From Ctena decussata (taxonomy: Eukaryota > Mollusca > Bivalvia > Lucinida > Lucinidae), in the NCBI GenBank assembly GCA_963989385.1, contig OZ022512.1, forward strand, positions 28,231,899 to 28,295,898: a DNA stretch of 64,000 nt. The letters are read 5' to 3'. The stretch's first letter is position 1. The number at the start of each line of letters is the position of its first letter. Below, piece after piece: positions 11,401-22,827 of this stretch. Below the pieces are notes generated by a model, which was not told the origin of the DNA, did not search any database, and saw nothing but the letters and a program-made list of their open reading frames with translations. A program made the position numbers and the translations under genes.

Positions 11401-12910
11401 TCTTCACAGTTTCCATTTCATCTGTGCATTTTTGTCGACATTACTCTGTGGTAGAACCGAATAACAGGAAAATAAATAATAGGGCAAGGACCGGCTGTGC
11501 TTGCAGCAGGTGCAGAATTTGGGCAGTCTGTTTTGGGGATATTTTGAACTTAAACATTGTTTTTCTAGGAAACAAAACGGTGAAATGTTTTTTTTTTTTT
11601 TTTTTATTCTTTAACATACGATGTAAGTTTTACTAAAATAATATGCATAAGCATGCCCCATCGATTGGTGATATTTTTCATGACGTTTTTCATGAAATTC
11701 AATTTTCTTGCATTTTTTCAAAGAATGTAAAAGTATACTTATTAACAAGAAAACTGCAATTTTTTGTTATCAGTTTGTTTCAAATATCCTATATTACAGA
11801 TGATATGATTTGCTGAAATGAAAGTGCATTCATGTGCTAGAGATATGAATTTTAATGGAAACTGTGTAAAAAAAGTATGTAGAAATACAAAATATTGTTT
11901 TTTAGGAAAACAAAACGGTGAAAATTGTTTTTTTCTTACCCAAATGTTTTATAGCTCTTTGGGTTATTTAGACGGTATAATGGTTTGAATGCCCCGCCAA
12001 TATTTCTATTCAGTATTCGTCTACCTTAAGCATTGCCTAATAGTCCTTTACGAAGTTTGTTCAAATGATTGCCCCAGGGTCCAAAATGGCCCCAAGGCTT
12101 GAACCATAGAAATGCGAAGAAAATATTAAAGAATCTTCTTCTTCAGAACTGCATGGCTTAGATGCTTGAAATTTGGTATGATGCATTGCCTAATAGTCCT
12201 TTACCAAGTTTTTTCAAATGGTTGCCCACGGATCCAAAATGGTCTCATGGCAGGGAGTTCAAGGTTAGAACCATAGAAATACATAGATAAATATTCAAAA
12301 GTCTTCTTCAGAACCATTTGGCTCAGAGGCTTGAAATTTGGTATGTAGCATTGGGTAGTGTCCTCTTCCAAGTTTGTTCCGATGATGACCCCAGGGTCCA
12401 AAATGGCCCCGCCCCAGGGGTCCTGGGTTTGAACCTTAGAAATACATAGAAAAACATCCAAAAATCTTCTTCTTCAGAACCACTTGGCTCAGATGCTTGA
12501 AATTGGTATGATGCATTACCTGTCGGACTCCTACAAAGTTTGTGTAAATGGTGGCCCTGGGATCCAAAATGACCCTGGGGCGGGGAGTCTTGGGTTCGAA
12601 ATTAAAATGTACTTAAAAATCTTCTACTCCAGAACCCCTGAGTGCAGATGCTTGAAATTTGGTATGATGCATATCCTAGTGGTCCTCTATCAAGTTTGTT
12701 CAAATGATGGTGCCAGGGTCAAAAATGGTCCCACTCCAGGGTGTCCTGGGTTTGAACCATAGCAATATATAGAACAATATTCAAAAATCTTCTTCTTCAG
12801 AACCATTTAGAAATGGTTGCAAACTATCAGGTTTGCTCAAATGATGACCCTAGTTTGACCTTTGACCTTTTTGCTCAGGTGAGCGAATCAGGGCCACTTG
12901 GCCCTCTTGT
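8441..12910 (+). mobile_element. Helitron-like non-autonomous element with internal tandem units
   Basis: It starts with a hairpin-forming TTAGCTCACCTGAG at 8443 and ends with CTCAGGTGAGCG followed by AGGGCC…GGCCCTCTTG at about 12890-12909. A second 5'-type hairpin (CTCACCTGAGCC) occurs at 9752, so this may be two copies joined or nested. Part one (8500-9740) contains ~463-bp repeats. Part two (9840-12830) contains ~167-bp units, each with TTGAAATTTGGTATGTAGCA. A 3' GC-rich hairpin followed by CTTG, with no long terminal inverted repeat, suggests a Helitron/Helentron-type non-autonomous element. The family name is inference. It has no coding capacity and is inserted in a reverse transcriptase relic. 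Confidence 0.7.
11189..12025. mobile_element. 837-bp TTAA-flanked TIR element
   Basis: TTAA at 11185-11188 and 12026-12029 bracket the insertion. The ends are short inverted repeats, GGTGGACGA at the left and its near complement TCGTCTACC at the right (8 of 9). The insertion interrupts a ~167-bp unit of the surrounding Helitron-like repeat: the left flank GGTAT and right flank GCATTGCCT rejoin into the normal unit. TTAA target preference is the hallmark of piggyBac-type transposition, but the termini are not the classical CCC type. The interior carries two copies of an AAACAAAACGGTGAAA-type motif (near 11570 and 11911) and no transposase. Confidence 0.8.
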
Positions 12911-14320
12911 TTACAAGTAATATAAGAGTCTATCAGAGGGAAGGTATCTCCGCTTTCCATTTTGCTAAACATGTACATACCTGAATGATTTAGAAGAAGA
13001 GCTCGGTCTGAATGGAGTAGATGGTCCACAAAAACTAGTTTACTTTTATATGCAGATGACATCGTCATATTTTTAGAACGCCCGATGAATTTTAGATATC
13101 TTTAAAAATTTCGGACTTGCAGTCTATAGTCTAACAGCCGGCACAAATAAAACAAAATCTATAGCTTTTAGGACAAGAAATAGACTTTCGAAGAGTATAT
13201 GACTTACCTTGCAAAGTAATTGAAATTTATAAGCAATTTTCCTGTCTAGGTATTGTATTTACTTCCGGTGAATCTTCTTTCAAAACATATAAAGATATAA
13301 TCCGGTCAGGCGCTGAATTCGGTTTTTGCATTAAACAAATATTTGTATATATTTACATTCTTGATGTATTTTCTGAAAAGCCATATTTAGTAAATCGTTG
13401 CAACATAATATAGTTTACATTCCAAAACGCCGTGTCACATGACTTTAAATGATGTTAAAATAAACCATAGTTCTGTATATTCTGATCGGACTTCGGCGAC
13501 GTCATGATGTCACTGACAGCAGAAAAATTGTGTGGAAATGTTTATCTGCTTCAATTTTAGCGCTTAGCAAGGTTTTGATTAAAACGAATGTAAATATGAG
13601 CAATGAACTTAACTTTTTGAAATTTAAACTATGACCGTGAAGTCTGGGGCTTCTGTACGGCAAAGGCTATTGAGATTGTGCATATGCAATTTTGCAAAAA
13701 GACATTAAGTGTAAACGAATCAACTCAAAATGATTTTGGTCATGGCTAGTTTGGCAGAACTGGTTGCCAGTCACATCGTTATATAAAATTTATAATATTT
13801 CGGCTGAAAGCCATTTTAGCAGTGAACAAAAATATATCAAAAACATATATAAAATCATATTATCTGATTTAGAGATTCAACCACTGAAATAGAACTGGGG
13901 CTCTTTAGTTAAGGATTTGTTGAGCAGATTAGGATTTATGATGGTTTGGATATTGCAGGGAGTTGGTAATGTGAAGAAGATTTTAAAGGTGTGAACGTAG
14001 AGGGTAAAAGATATCTTCTTGCAAGACTGGCATTTAATGTTATATTTATTCATCATGAGCTGGATTTTAAGTCTCTAAATCAAATTTGCATTATAAAAAA
14101 TAGTTTTGATGTCGAAAGATACTGAAAAACATGTATGTAAATTCAGTCTTATCGCATAGGCTCAAAACTGAGTCGACAAGGTGGGCATAATCAACCAAAT
14201 TCCAATTGATGCTAGAAAATACAAAATATGTGATGTTCTCAAAGATGCATTTCATTTCATTTCCTATCAGAGTGTGGACTATGAAATGATCCTCCGGATG
14301 AGCCGCTACGACTGAAAGAA
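12911..14320 (+). pseudogene. 3' part of interrupted LINE reverse transcriptase
   Basis: The segment resumes with IRVYQREGIS, equivalent to the GxxQGE/LSP block. It then shows, across frameshifts, YLNDLEEELGLNG, the catalytic YADDIVIF (near 13050), a QFSCLGIVFTS block (about 13225-13270) and C-terminal blocks such as LNYDREVWGFC and VKDLLSRLGF. It ends in a cysteine/histidine-containing stretch (YKICDVLKDAFHF, about 14215-14255). Several stops and frameshifts make it dead. The clade cannot be fixed by eye. The continuity of reading across 8438 and 12911 shows that the Helitron-like element inserted into it. Confidence 0.8.
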
Positions 14321-15117
14321 ATAACAACAACAGCTAATCTCTCTCAGCATATCTCCAAACATCTCCAGGAGTAATAAAACTCCAATAGCTGATCTAATTG
14401 GCTGTTGATCGGGTAGATGAATTCAGCTGGGAAATGATTGACAGCTGATTGATGTTAGTTTTTATCAAAATGACTATTGATGGGGATTAATTTTTATCAG
14501 TACGACAGTACCCCCGCCCACCGATAGACTCAAACAGGTATTTAATCCTTTTCCAGATCTAGGCCTTAAAGAATTTGAATGATATTCCAAGATTTGCATG
14601 AGCCGTTTGTACGAGAATCTTCGCCAAAGTGCAGCGGGGCCTGGTGATGCTGAAATGCTTGTCTGGTCATTGGTTCAGCCATATGTTCCCATGCAACAGG
14701 GCCCTAGTGGTATTTCCGAGCACTGTTGTGGGGTATTAAGGTTCCATATCAGCTTGGGTAGTTTCTGTAGTTAATATCGCCGCGATGAGATAACATATGC
14801 CGCTGCTATTTCAGCTTTCTATGATTAAAGATTACCTTTGATATTGCTGCTTGTTTCCCTACGACTGTCGCATTATAGCGGCATGCGCTGTCTGTGTCTT
14901 TACTGAAATGCTGCGGAGCCCGATTGGGGGTGGGGTGTGGCATGCTGTCCGGACGCCGATTTAATCACGTCGCTTTGTCAGCAAGCTCCTGCAAAGTTTC
15001 AAGGTATTCCAACTAGATATGGAGAGGGCATATCAGCTCGGCTAGTATTTGTTATCTGTTATAAATGTCAGGGCGTGACTGCAATATATACCCATTTTTT
15101 TCGGTATTTCTCTCTCT
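14321..15117. other. no recognisable feature
   Basis: Unassigned sequence with no supported gene. The 14440-14700 stretch is less AT-rich than its surroundings. Confidence 0.4.
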
Positions 15118-15281
15118 ACCAAAGGGCAGTTGTCAGTTACTGGCGAAAGTATGTGCACTTAGTACTGGTTAACTGCTTAGGAGGTCTAAGCCTGCCCAGG
15201 AATAGTGTGGTTAGGTTAACTGACCGTCCCGACATGACCTTCGTTGTTTACCGTGGACGTTAAGCATCAAATCAACCAACC
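15118..15281 (+). mobile_element. 5'-truncated SINE-3 copy
   Basis: This matches the 3' body of the minus-strand SINE at 32464-32779: shared GGAGGTCTAAGCCTGCCCAG, GACCGTCCCGACATGACC and GTGGACGTTAA blocks in the same order. It ends in an A/C-rich CAAATCAACCAACC tail. The tRNA head is missing, as expected of incomplete reverse transcription. The 108-codon open frame over 14937-15263 is a by-product. Confidence 0.8.
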
Positions 15282-15995
15282 AAAACTCTCTCTACCAACA
15301 TGCATATGGTAAGCTGGATATACCCATAATGTTTTCTAATCCATAAGCAGTGTATGCAGTTGTACATCAAGTTAGCTATATGTCGGTGCAGTGAATTTTA
15401 TAGTCATTTCACAACTAAAAAAACAGTAAAGTGTTTAAAATATAATATCAAAATAGATGAATAAATTAAAATAAATAAAACTATCAACACATGAATAATA
15501 TAGGCACCTCCAGAATGGGAGGGATTACATATATGCCCGATCACTTGCATGTCGATTTTCCATTTGTAACACTGTCATAATAAGAATGAATTAAAATGGT
15601 CGAAGTTAAAAACTATATATGTGTCTAAGAAGAGTATTTATTGTTTATCAAATTTAGAAAAAAGCAGTAAAAGAGGGCACAATTCCCTCACAGTTCTTAT
15701 TCATTTATTGATTTTGCTTGTTTGCATGTTAATTATGTCTGCTTTTAAAAGCAATGCCTCCCTCTGTCCTGTGCTATACTTGTTCTGTATGTTACATGAA
15801 CATGTATATGAGTCATTCTACAAAAATGAAGGAATTTGGGCGTTTTTGTTTTGCAAAAAATAACATAACTGATTTGTGATTTTTTTATTTTAATCTCAAC
15901 TCTGAATATTTAACAACAATAAACCATTAATTTAGACAAGAGAATTTGCTTAAAATACATGGTGGCTTATTTTGATTGCTGTCCTCGTTTTAAAA
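15282..15995. other. no recognisable feature
   Basis: AT-rich (notably 15410-15480). An 80-codon open frame at 15621-15863 is hydrophobic in its middle but matches nothing I know. Confidence 0.4.
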
Positions 15996-17305
15996 TGTCA
16001 TTCCTGTTACCACAACAAGAAACCTTATTTCCTAAATGAAATAATTATCGTAGTTATTTTCTTCTTTCGTATTAAAAAGTTCCTGTTTAGACCTCCAAGT
16101 TTACAAACTTGTTCAGAGGAAAATTATTTGATACTAATTATATAATCAATAACTTATTATTTTACTGAAACAAAACGTTTTAAGACAAATGCTATCAAAT
16201 CTATTTTGAGAAATTGTAGGATGAGTATCTTCATTTTCTGCAAAAGGTAGCTGCAGGCATCGACTTTCAAACTGGTAAATAAATGCAACAGCAGACCATT
16301 GGATTAATTTATATATTGAGCAAAAGTTGACTGGTAACAGGAATGACATCTGGTAACAGGAATGACAATAATAATTTTCAGCAGTAACATAAATGACAAT
16401 ATGAATGATATTCAGTATCAAGAGTGACAGCTAAACTGAAAGATGTTAAAATACCAAAAGTAACTTGTAATCTGACTAACAGTAAAGTAGAAATCTGGTG
16501 AATATGTTTTAGACAAAATGAGCTCTTAAAGGCTCAGAGTGACTGTTCAGTTCACCTTTAATGTGGTGATAATCACTGATTTGAAGCAAAGACAAAAAAT
16601 CGCTTAAAATGCTGAAAATTCAACAGATCTTCCCAAACATTAGCAGATGCCTTCTTTATGTAAAATGTGATTCAACCTGATAAAAGTGTACTATGAATAT
16701 GTCATCCCTGTTACTTATTCTGTGGACATGTGTCATCCCTGTTACCGCGGCCAACAACAGGCTATTACATGCAGCTTATAATGTTCTGGAAAAAAACACG
16801 GCATATTCAAATTAGTCTAGTTGAAAGAACTATAAATGTCAAACGCAAACATCTTCCATATTTTACATATTTAAATTTAAAGTGTCATTGCTGTTACTTT
16901 TGGTAGGTAACAGAGATGACAGTAACAGGGATGACAGTTACAGGAATGACAAAAAGCATGCAAACTCACACTTATTTTGCTTTCTGGAGGCAAAAACTTG
17001 AAAATGTTTACACAATAATATTGATGTCTATCATACTTTTTCAGTGGTTGTATTTTTTTTTTTTTTTTTGCAGCTTTTTATTTTTATAGAAAGGTGGGTA
17101 ACAGGAATGACAGATTACCTGTCTTACTTACTACTTAAATTAGATAATTGTTTCATATTTACATTTAAGCAAACTTTGCATAAAATAATTTAATGTTTTT
17201 ATAAATTTGGCGCTCCTTACCTCACAAAAGTCCAGTGCAAGGTCATTTCCATGGGTAGTAACTCCGTCTAAACTACATCTGCAACTGCGGTAACAGAGTA
17301 TGACA
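15996..17305. repeat. dispersed GGTAACAGGAATGACA motif array
   Basis: At least twelve copies of a 15-16 bp motif occur in 1.3 kb, on both strands, with irregular spacing. Plus copies: 16333-16348, 16352-16367, 16383-16397 (variant), 16906-16921, 16922-16936, 16937-16951, 17097-17112 and 17289-17305 (variant). Minus copies (TGTCATTCCTGTTACC type): 15996-16011, 16700-16714, 16731-16746 and 16883-16897. Three plus copies are contiguous at 16906-16951. The sequence between motifs is not repetitive. This is not a simple tandem repeat; it looks like a multi-site binding array or subterminal motifs of a DNA transposon. Confidence 0.85.
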
Positions 17306-17497
17306 CGAACTGCGGGACACACCAAAACAAACTTGACACGGCTTCAAATCAAAAGCAATGGGTACACGACGCTTCTGATATTGGTAGGTTTCTGTCACAG
17401 ACTTTCATCATGTCTCTATTTGTTTTGTTTATATTAGCACTTTTTGTCAAATTGAAGTTCAACTTTCACTTTTTCGCAGTGGGACAAGCAAATATAA

Positions 17498-17521
17498 GGG
17501 GGGGGGGGGGGGGGGGGGGGG
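17498..17521. repeat. poly-G tract (24 nt)
   Basis: An uninterrupted run of G; length may be unreliable in assembly. Confidence 0.9.
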
Positions 17522-17976
17522 TAACTCTTAATTTCTTTAGAAAGAAATATGAACAACTGCATTAACTAGCCCAGTCACTATCTTAAATGTTAGATATTTG
17601 GTCACTTTAATTAAAACATACTACCAAAGGCAAGATACTTGAAATGGAAAATGGTATACGAGTATTTAGGTGAGGGACAGGAATTCCTCATCTTTTGTAG
17701 AATGACTCATATATTCTCATAGACATTCGGCATAATTCACTAGTAAAGCATCTACATTTAAGGGTGGGTGACTTGCGATTTTACGTCCTTTTCCTACATT
17801 TAAGATAAAAGATGTTCTAAAAAATTGCGAATAACTTCGCACAGTGACTTGAATCCAGCGCTACTGAACTACTGAAGTTTCATAAGTGACATCGCAAAAT
17901 GCTTAAATACTCGATTGCATTTGCGCAAAATAATCAGTCTTCTACTTTTTCCAAAGTTTATGCGAACAGGTAGGCT

Positions 17977-18267
17977 ATGATCAGGCTGCACAGAAGTGTA
18001 GGCTGTTTTGAGTTTTTTTCCTTCACCTGCACCTGCAATGAAGAACTTTTTTCACGTGTGACGCCGTTAGCAAAGCTATTATTTCTACTTGTTCCTTATA
18101 TCTTACAGCTCCAAGCCGATGAAGCCATTTATTCCCTAATGAAGAGGATATGCTCAGACGATATAAAGAGATTAAATTTGCCGGAAGCAGACCAGAACAG
18201 ACACAATGTTGTCAACGACAGGATGTGCCTTTGCCAACTTTATGAATACGGTTACCCACCTGCTTGA
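17977..18267 (+). CDS. possible terminal exon, unknown product
   Basis: An open frame of 96 codons. Its second half follows a pyrimidine-rich stretch ending in TTACAG (about 18105-18111), which could be a splice acceptor. The part after it, LQADEAIYSLMKRIC…, ends QLYEYGYPPA before TGA and has a normal soluble-protein composition, unlike the low-complexity frames nearby. I do not recognise a family and see no donor exon. It may equally be a transposon remnant or chance. Confidence 0.15.
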   Translation: MIRLHRSVGCFEFFSFTCTCNEELFSRVTPLAKLLFLLVPYILQLQADEAIYSLMKRICSDDIKRLNLPEADQNRHNVVNDRMCLCQLYEYGYPPA

Positions 18268-18447
18268 TCAGGGTGTTTTACGCTTGTGTGAATTACCAAT
18301 CCAAACCATTGAACAGAATTGACTAGACGAAAGTGTAAGTTCATTTCAGACCTCCTAAATGAGCTCCATGTGATGATATTCTATTTTTAATTTATAAAAA
18401 AAAGACTAAAACAAGACTCTTAATTAGAAGATGGAATGTTCCTTTCA

Positions 18448-18620
18448 CCCGGAGTGAGTGAGTGAGTGAACTCGGGATTAACGTCCCACAAACAACGAGG
18501 TCATATGGAGACGGGACCTCGGTTTAAAGTCTCATCCGAAAGACCGGACAAGCGGGGGGTCGATCTTGCGATCCCTGGATTGGTAGTCCTGAGCGTTATC
18601 CACTACACTACAGCCGCTCC
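18448..18620 (-). mobile_element. tRNA-derived SINE (family SINE-1, second copy)
   Basis: Same structure as 87-253: a minus-strand tRNA-like head near 18620, the central TCTTTCGGATGAGACTTTAA block and a (CACT)n tail at about 18453. An 8-bp direct repeat TCCTTTCA lies at 18440-18447 and 18621-18628. The two copies differ by scattered substitutions. The open frame at 18466-18681 is a by-product. Confidence 0.88.
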
Positions 18621-18629
18621 TCCTTTCAT

Positions 18630-20099
18630 CTGGTTATTTGAACTAAGGTGTCCCAACAAATGGAATAGCCTGAAAACCTAAATAGCATATATGAGACAAC
18701 TCTGAAAAGCATATTGACTAATGATCAATAAGGTTTAACGAGATTTATCAGTGTGCAGAGTTTTGATTGGTTTCTTTTCATTTGCATGTTGGAAAAACGG
18801 GCCGTATTATGTTATGGCACAGGTATCCGTTTGTTGTAATTTTTCTTCAATTCCGGTTGACTCCTTCTACAATTCACATCCAATCAAGCTGAAATTTGGC
18901 AGATAGTAAGACCACGATGTGGAGTTAAGATTACAATCCAATGATTTTAGCAGAGTTATAGTCCGTCAAAGACAATTTCATCAGAAAGTATTTCAAAATT
19001 ACCCATCCTACACTTTACATCCGACTGAGGTGGAACGTGGTAAACTGTATGGCTTTGTGGAGAAACGCATATCGTTACGCTCAGATAAATTTGGAAGTGC
19101 TACAGCCTTCAATGGAATAGTAGTTAAGTATTTCCGTAAAACATTTTCTTCAGTTTACATACACTTCAGCAGAAACTTGGCAAACAGTAAGGAAATACTT
19201 GTAAAATGGATATTTCGTTATCACCTGATTTATCAGCCGGAGACTCCAGTATCGGATCTCGGGCAGTTGTCAGGCCGAGACTCCAATATGGGACCGAGAG
19301 TTTCTCGGGGTCCGATATTTTGGTCGATGGCTGATAAGTCGGGTGAAAAAAAAAATCTTGATCCGTTTATCATATGGAGTCTAGTTAAGAAAAAAATCTA
19401 CAGAAATAATTGCTAGAATTCAAACATTCCTACGTGGCGAGCAGTGTTGAAAATCTAGCAAACAAAACAACGAGGGAGTTCTAGTGTGATTGTAACATTT
19501 AATTTCTAATGACACGAGACAGGTATCTCGTAATAGTAAGAGTGTTTGTTTGTAAAAACCTGCCAATTCACTGCAGCAGTTCAGATGCTTCACGACCACC
19601 TACTCCTCTCTTGTTGTCTTGTTGACTCACTCCAACAATATTTTTTTTTTTGTATTTTGTAAATGAAGACAACACTGCTTACTTCATTTACCCGAATCAA
19701 ACTGATAACATTTCTCGTATTCACGTTTGCCTTGGAGAGTTTTTTCCAGATTCACTCACATGCTCTTAAACTTGAAACTTTTATATTTCAATTTATTTCC
19801 TTTCAAATCCAATATGGCTACCAACTACAACAGTCACGTTGGAAACAGGGATCGGTATGTTTCAAATTCACCTGGAAAAATGGTCATTTTAAATAAAATA
19901 AAAAAGAAATCGGTTCAGAACAATCGATTCTACTATTTTCATGGCAATGCTTTACAAAGGAAATATTTTGTTGGAACAATATTAGATAAGGAAGTGAAAT
20001 AGATATTGTAGAAAAACCTGTGCCGAAGTATCATGTTTCAAAACAGAACATGTGATTGATGATGTTTAAGTCAGTTTTAACGTTGCTATAAGAGTTAGA
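18630..20099. other. no recognisable feature
   Basis: No supported gene. A short inverted pair around TATCGGATCTCGGG and CTCGGGGTCCGATA (19250-19320) is embedded in the 165-codon open frame at 18919-19416, which has no domain I recognise. Confidence 0.4.
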
Positions 20100-20402
20100 G
20101 TCATGATATTTGGTCAGCACTTGCATCTGGGCGAGAGCATCCGAGTGTTACCAACCATGTAGGACAGCGACCTACATTTTTATGCTTCACTGACTTTATG
20201 GTATTTCTCAGTCCCTATATGGGTTACAGTTATGATACTTTGCACACACGTACGTTTAGACAAGATCGTTTCAGGAGCATCATTCATGTATGGATTTGAC
20301 CAGTACTTTTTCCTTCACTGACTTCATGATACGCTTCACAGATTTTATGGTATTTCTGTCTCTATATGGGTTAGGGCCATGATACTTGGCAATACTTACA
20401 TA
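20100..20402. repeat. ~147-bp minisatellite, left part
   Basis: Units containing CTATATGGGTTA recur at about 20217 and 20364 (147 bp), with TTCACTGACTTTATG and CATGATACTT blocks. The array continues at 22281 beyond the Tc1 insertion. Confidence 0.8.
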
Positions 20403-22278
20403 CCTACAAAATTTCTAATTGGTCACCTTACAAAATACAATTTTATAAAAGCTGTCTCAGCTATCTTTCTGAAAATGAAATGCACATGTATCCTGTATGA
20501 CTCCTATCGAATACCATATTCAGAATAAAGGTTTTTAATGCAGGAGCACTCAAGCGGCCCGACACTGCCGTTTTCACATTTTCTGCACGTGCAGCGTGTG
20601 GAACGAATGGACTATTCGCATGACATTTGAAAACTAATCACTATCGCTTTTTCCACTTGAAAAACATCAGTGATTGCGAGAATGACCATTGAAGAATGCA
20701 GTCGCGCGGTTGGAATGATTCAAGCTGGCACTTCGCACAGGCAGGTATGAATCCATCCAAAGTCATATTTTCAGATTTGATTTAAATTGTTTGAATACGT
20801 TTATTTACGAGCCTTATTTGTGTTAACGCTGTCCAATTAAACAAAGGAGACACACCAGCATGTCATATTTCCAGTATTGTGTGGTAAGTGACGTCACGAT
20901 GACGTCACTAACACACGCTCTGTTTAATTTAAATACTTCTTTTGATTGGTTTGAGAGACCTGGAATAAGAATAAAATATAAGAATTTGTAATACTGCTTT
21001 GCTCATTTAAGAGATATTTTTGTTTTGCCACAGTGAGCTGATATTTTTCAATCTGCTCTTGTGAATATCACGCTGATTCGAGGTGAGCAAAAATTATTTC
21101 ATAAATGACTAAACCGTAGTACACGCAATTGTTTATGTTTCATTCTCGTTCCAAGTCTTTCGAATATTCAACAGAAGGCTTTTCACCATCCAGGCTCTTT
21201 GGAATAAATTCAATCAAACCGGAAGTGTCGCTGACCGCCACCGCCAACCAAAACGAAGAGTAACCACGAAACGACAAGACCGTTATGTTGTTCTCTCCCA
21301 CCTACGTGAAAGATTTACCGATGCTACCCGAACTGCAAGGCAAACTGTTGGCACACACGCTCGTAATGTAATCCCCAGACCATTCGGAATCGTCGTCGGA
21401 CTGTAGGATTGAGATGCCGACGACCTAAGTAGTGCGTTGTTCTTACTGCTAGACATCGACAAGCTCTTCTGGCAAGGGCGAGGCAGCATTTTCGCTTTGC
21501 ACGCGCTGATTGGGCAAATGTGCTCTTCGTGGATGAAACACGTGTTACCCTCTGTGGCGCCGATGGTAGAACGCGTATCTATCAACGGTATACCCAAAAC
21601 TGTGTTATGGAATCTGTGCGGCTGGATGGTGGATCAGTTATGGTGTGGGAAAGGATTACTATGCGTATAAAAACACCAATCGTCAGTGTTAATGGCAATC
21701 TGAATGGGAGACAATATCAAAATCAAATTGTGCGGCCTTTTTACTACTTCATTTGGCAGCCAATAGGGGCATGATCTTGGCACAAGACAACGCTCTGTGT
21801 CACGTTGCTAGAACCACCAGACAACTGTTAAATGTGTTAGAGTTCTTCCGTGGCCTGCTAAAAGTCCGGACCTAAATTCCATTGAGCACGTCTGGGACGC
21901 GTTAAAAAGGCGCATAAGAGCTCTTCCGCAGCCGCAAAATCTCAGACAACTGACTCAAACAATCACTCAGGCATGGAATAACATTCCACAGAGATTTCTC
22001 CAGCGCTACATTGTTTCCATGAGGGCCAGATGTCGGGCTGTAATCGCTGAAAATGGCGGACATACAAAATATTAGCTACTGTGATTTTCAGTTTTTGGGG
22101 TGGTTAAAGTTATCTCTTGATTAGAACATGAATTAGTTGTTATATTTTCAAGTTATTTATATCAAATGTGTGAAATAAATTACTGCATCTGACAAAGTGT
22201 CAATATTTATGCATACCTTGTTTGTTTTCGAATTAATATTAGAAAACCAAGGTGACCAATTAGGAATTTTGCTCAGTG
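20403..22278 (+). mobile_element. Tc1/mariner transposon, inactive
   Basis: The ends carry an inverted pair: AATTTCTAATTGGTCACCTT near 20410 and its near complement AAGGTGACCAATTAGGAATT at about 22250-22269. TA lies on both sides (20401-20402 and 22279-22280). The flanking minisatellite rejoins cleanly across it (…CTTACATA / TACGGACAAG…). The right end continues to a CAGTG-TA terminus typical of Tc1, while the left terminus is slightly shortened. Length (~1.88 kb) and content match a single-gene Tc1-like element. Confidence 0.88.
20681..22072 (+). pseudogene. Tc1-like DDE transposase, decayed
   Basis: The N-terminal piece reads MTIEECSRAVGMIQAGTSHR (20681 on), the start of a paired-type DNA-binding domain. 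After a 430-bp interruption (20745-21174, with GT…AG borders) it resumes with WNKFNQTGSVADRHRQ and TTKRQDRYVVLSHLRERF. The catalytic core spans at least two further frames: VLFVDETRVTL (first Asp, about 21510-21540), ILAQDNALCH (second Asp, about 21772) and SPDLNSIEHVWD (the Glu, about 21863-21898). The second Asp to Glu spacing fits DD34E. Frameshifts and stops make it non-functional. The interruption may be a real intron or an insertion. Confidence 0.88.
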
Positions 22279-22280
22279 TA

Positions 22281-22745
22281 CATACGGACAAGATCAATGC
22301 ACCATTGCCATCCATGTACGCATTTGACCTGTAATTTTGCTTCATTGACTTAATGATACGCTTCATTGACTTAATGACATTTCTGTCTCTATATGGGTTA
22401 GAGCCATGATACTTGGTGCACACCTACATATGGACAGGACAATTTTTACGGCATCATCGATGTATGATTTTGACCTATATTTTTGCTCCATTGGCTTAAT
22501 TATATGCTTCACTGACTTTATGATATTTCTCAGTACCTATATGGGTTAGAGCCGTGATAATTGGCACACTCTTATATATGGACAAGAACATTTCAACATT
22601 GCTATCCATTTGTGGATTTGACCGATATTTCATTCTTCACAGACTTTATCATTTTTCTCTGTCCCTACATGGATGGCAGTCATTATACATTGTACTTGGC
22701 ACTCACATACATCTGAACAAGAGCCTTTCAACACCAACATCGCTG
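22281..22745. repeat. ~147-bp minisatellite, right part
   Basis: Continuation of the array at 20100-20402. ATATGGGTTA recurs at 22391 and 22539 (148 bp). Each unit carries a CACTGACTTTATG-like and a GGACAAG-like block. Units become divergent towards 22745. Confidence 0.8.
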
Positions 22746-22827
22746 TGAGAGTCAAGCTCCCACTAGGCGCGCTTTGGTGTCCTCTGACAACTCTTTTTAT
22801 TATAGTTGTACTGAACTTTTGTTAGAT

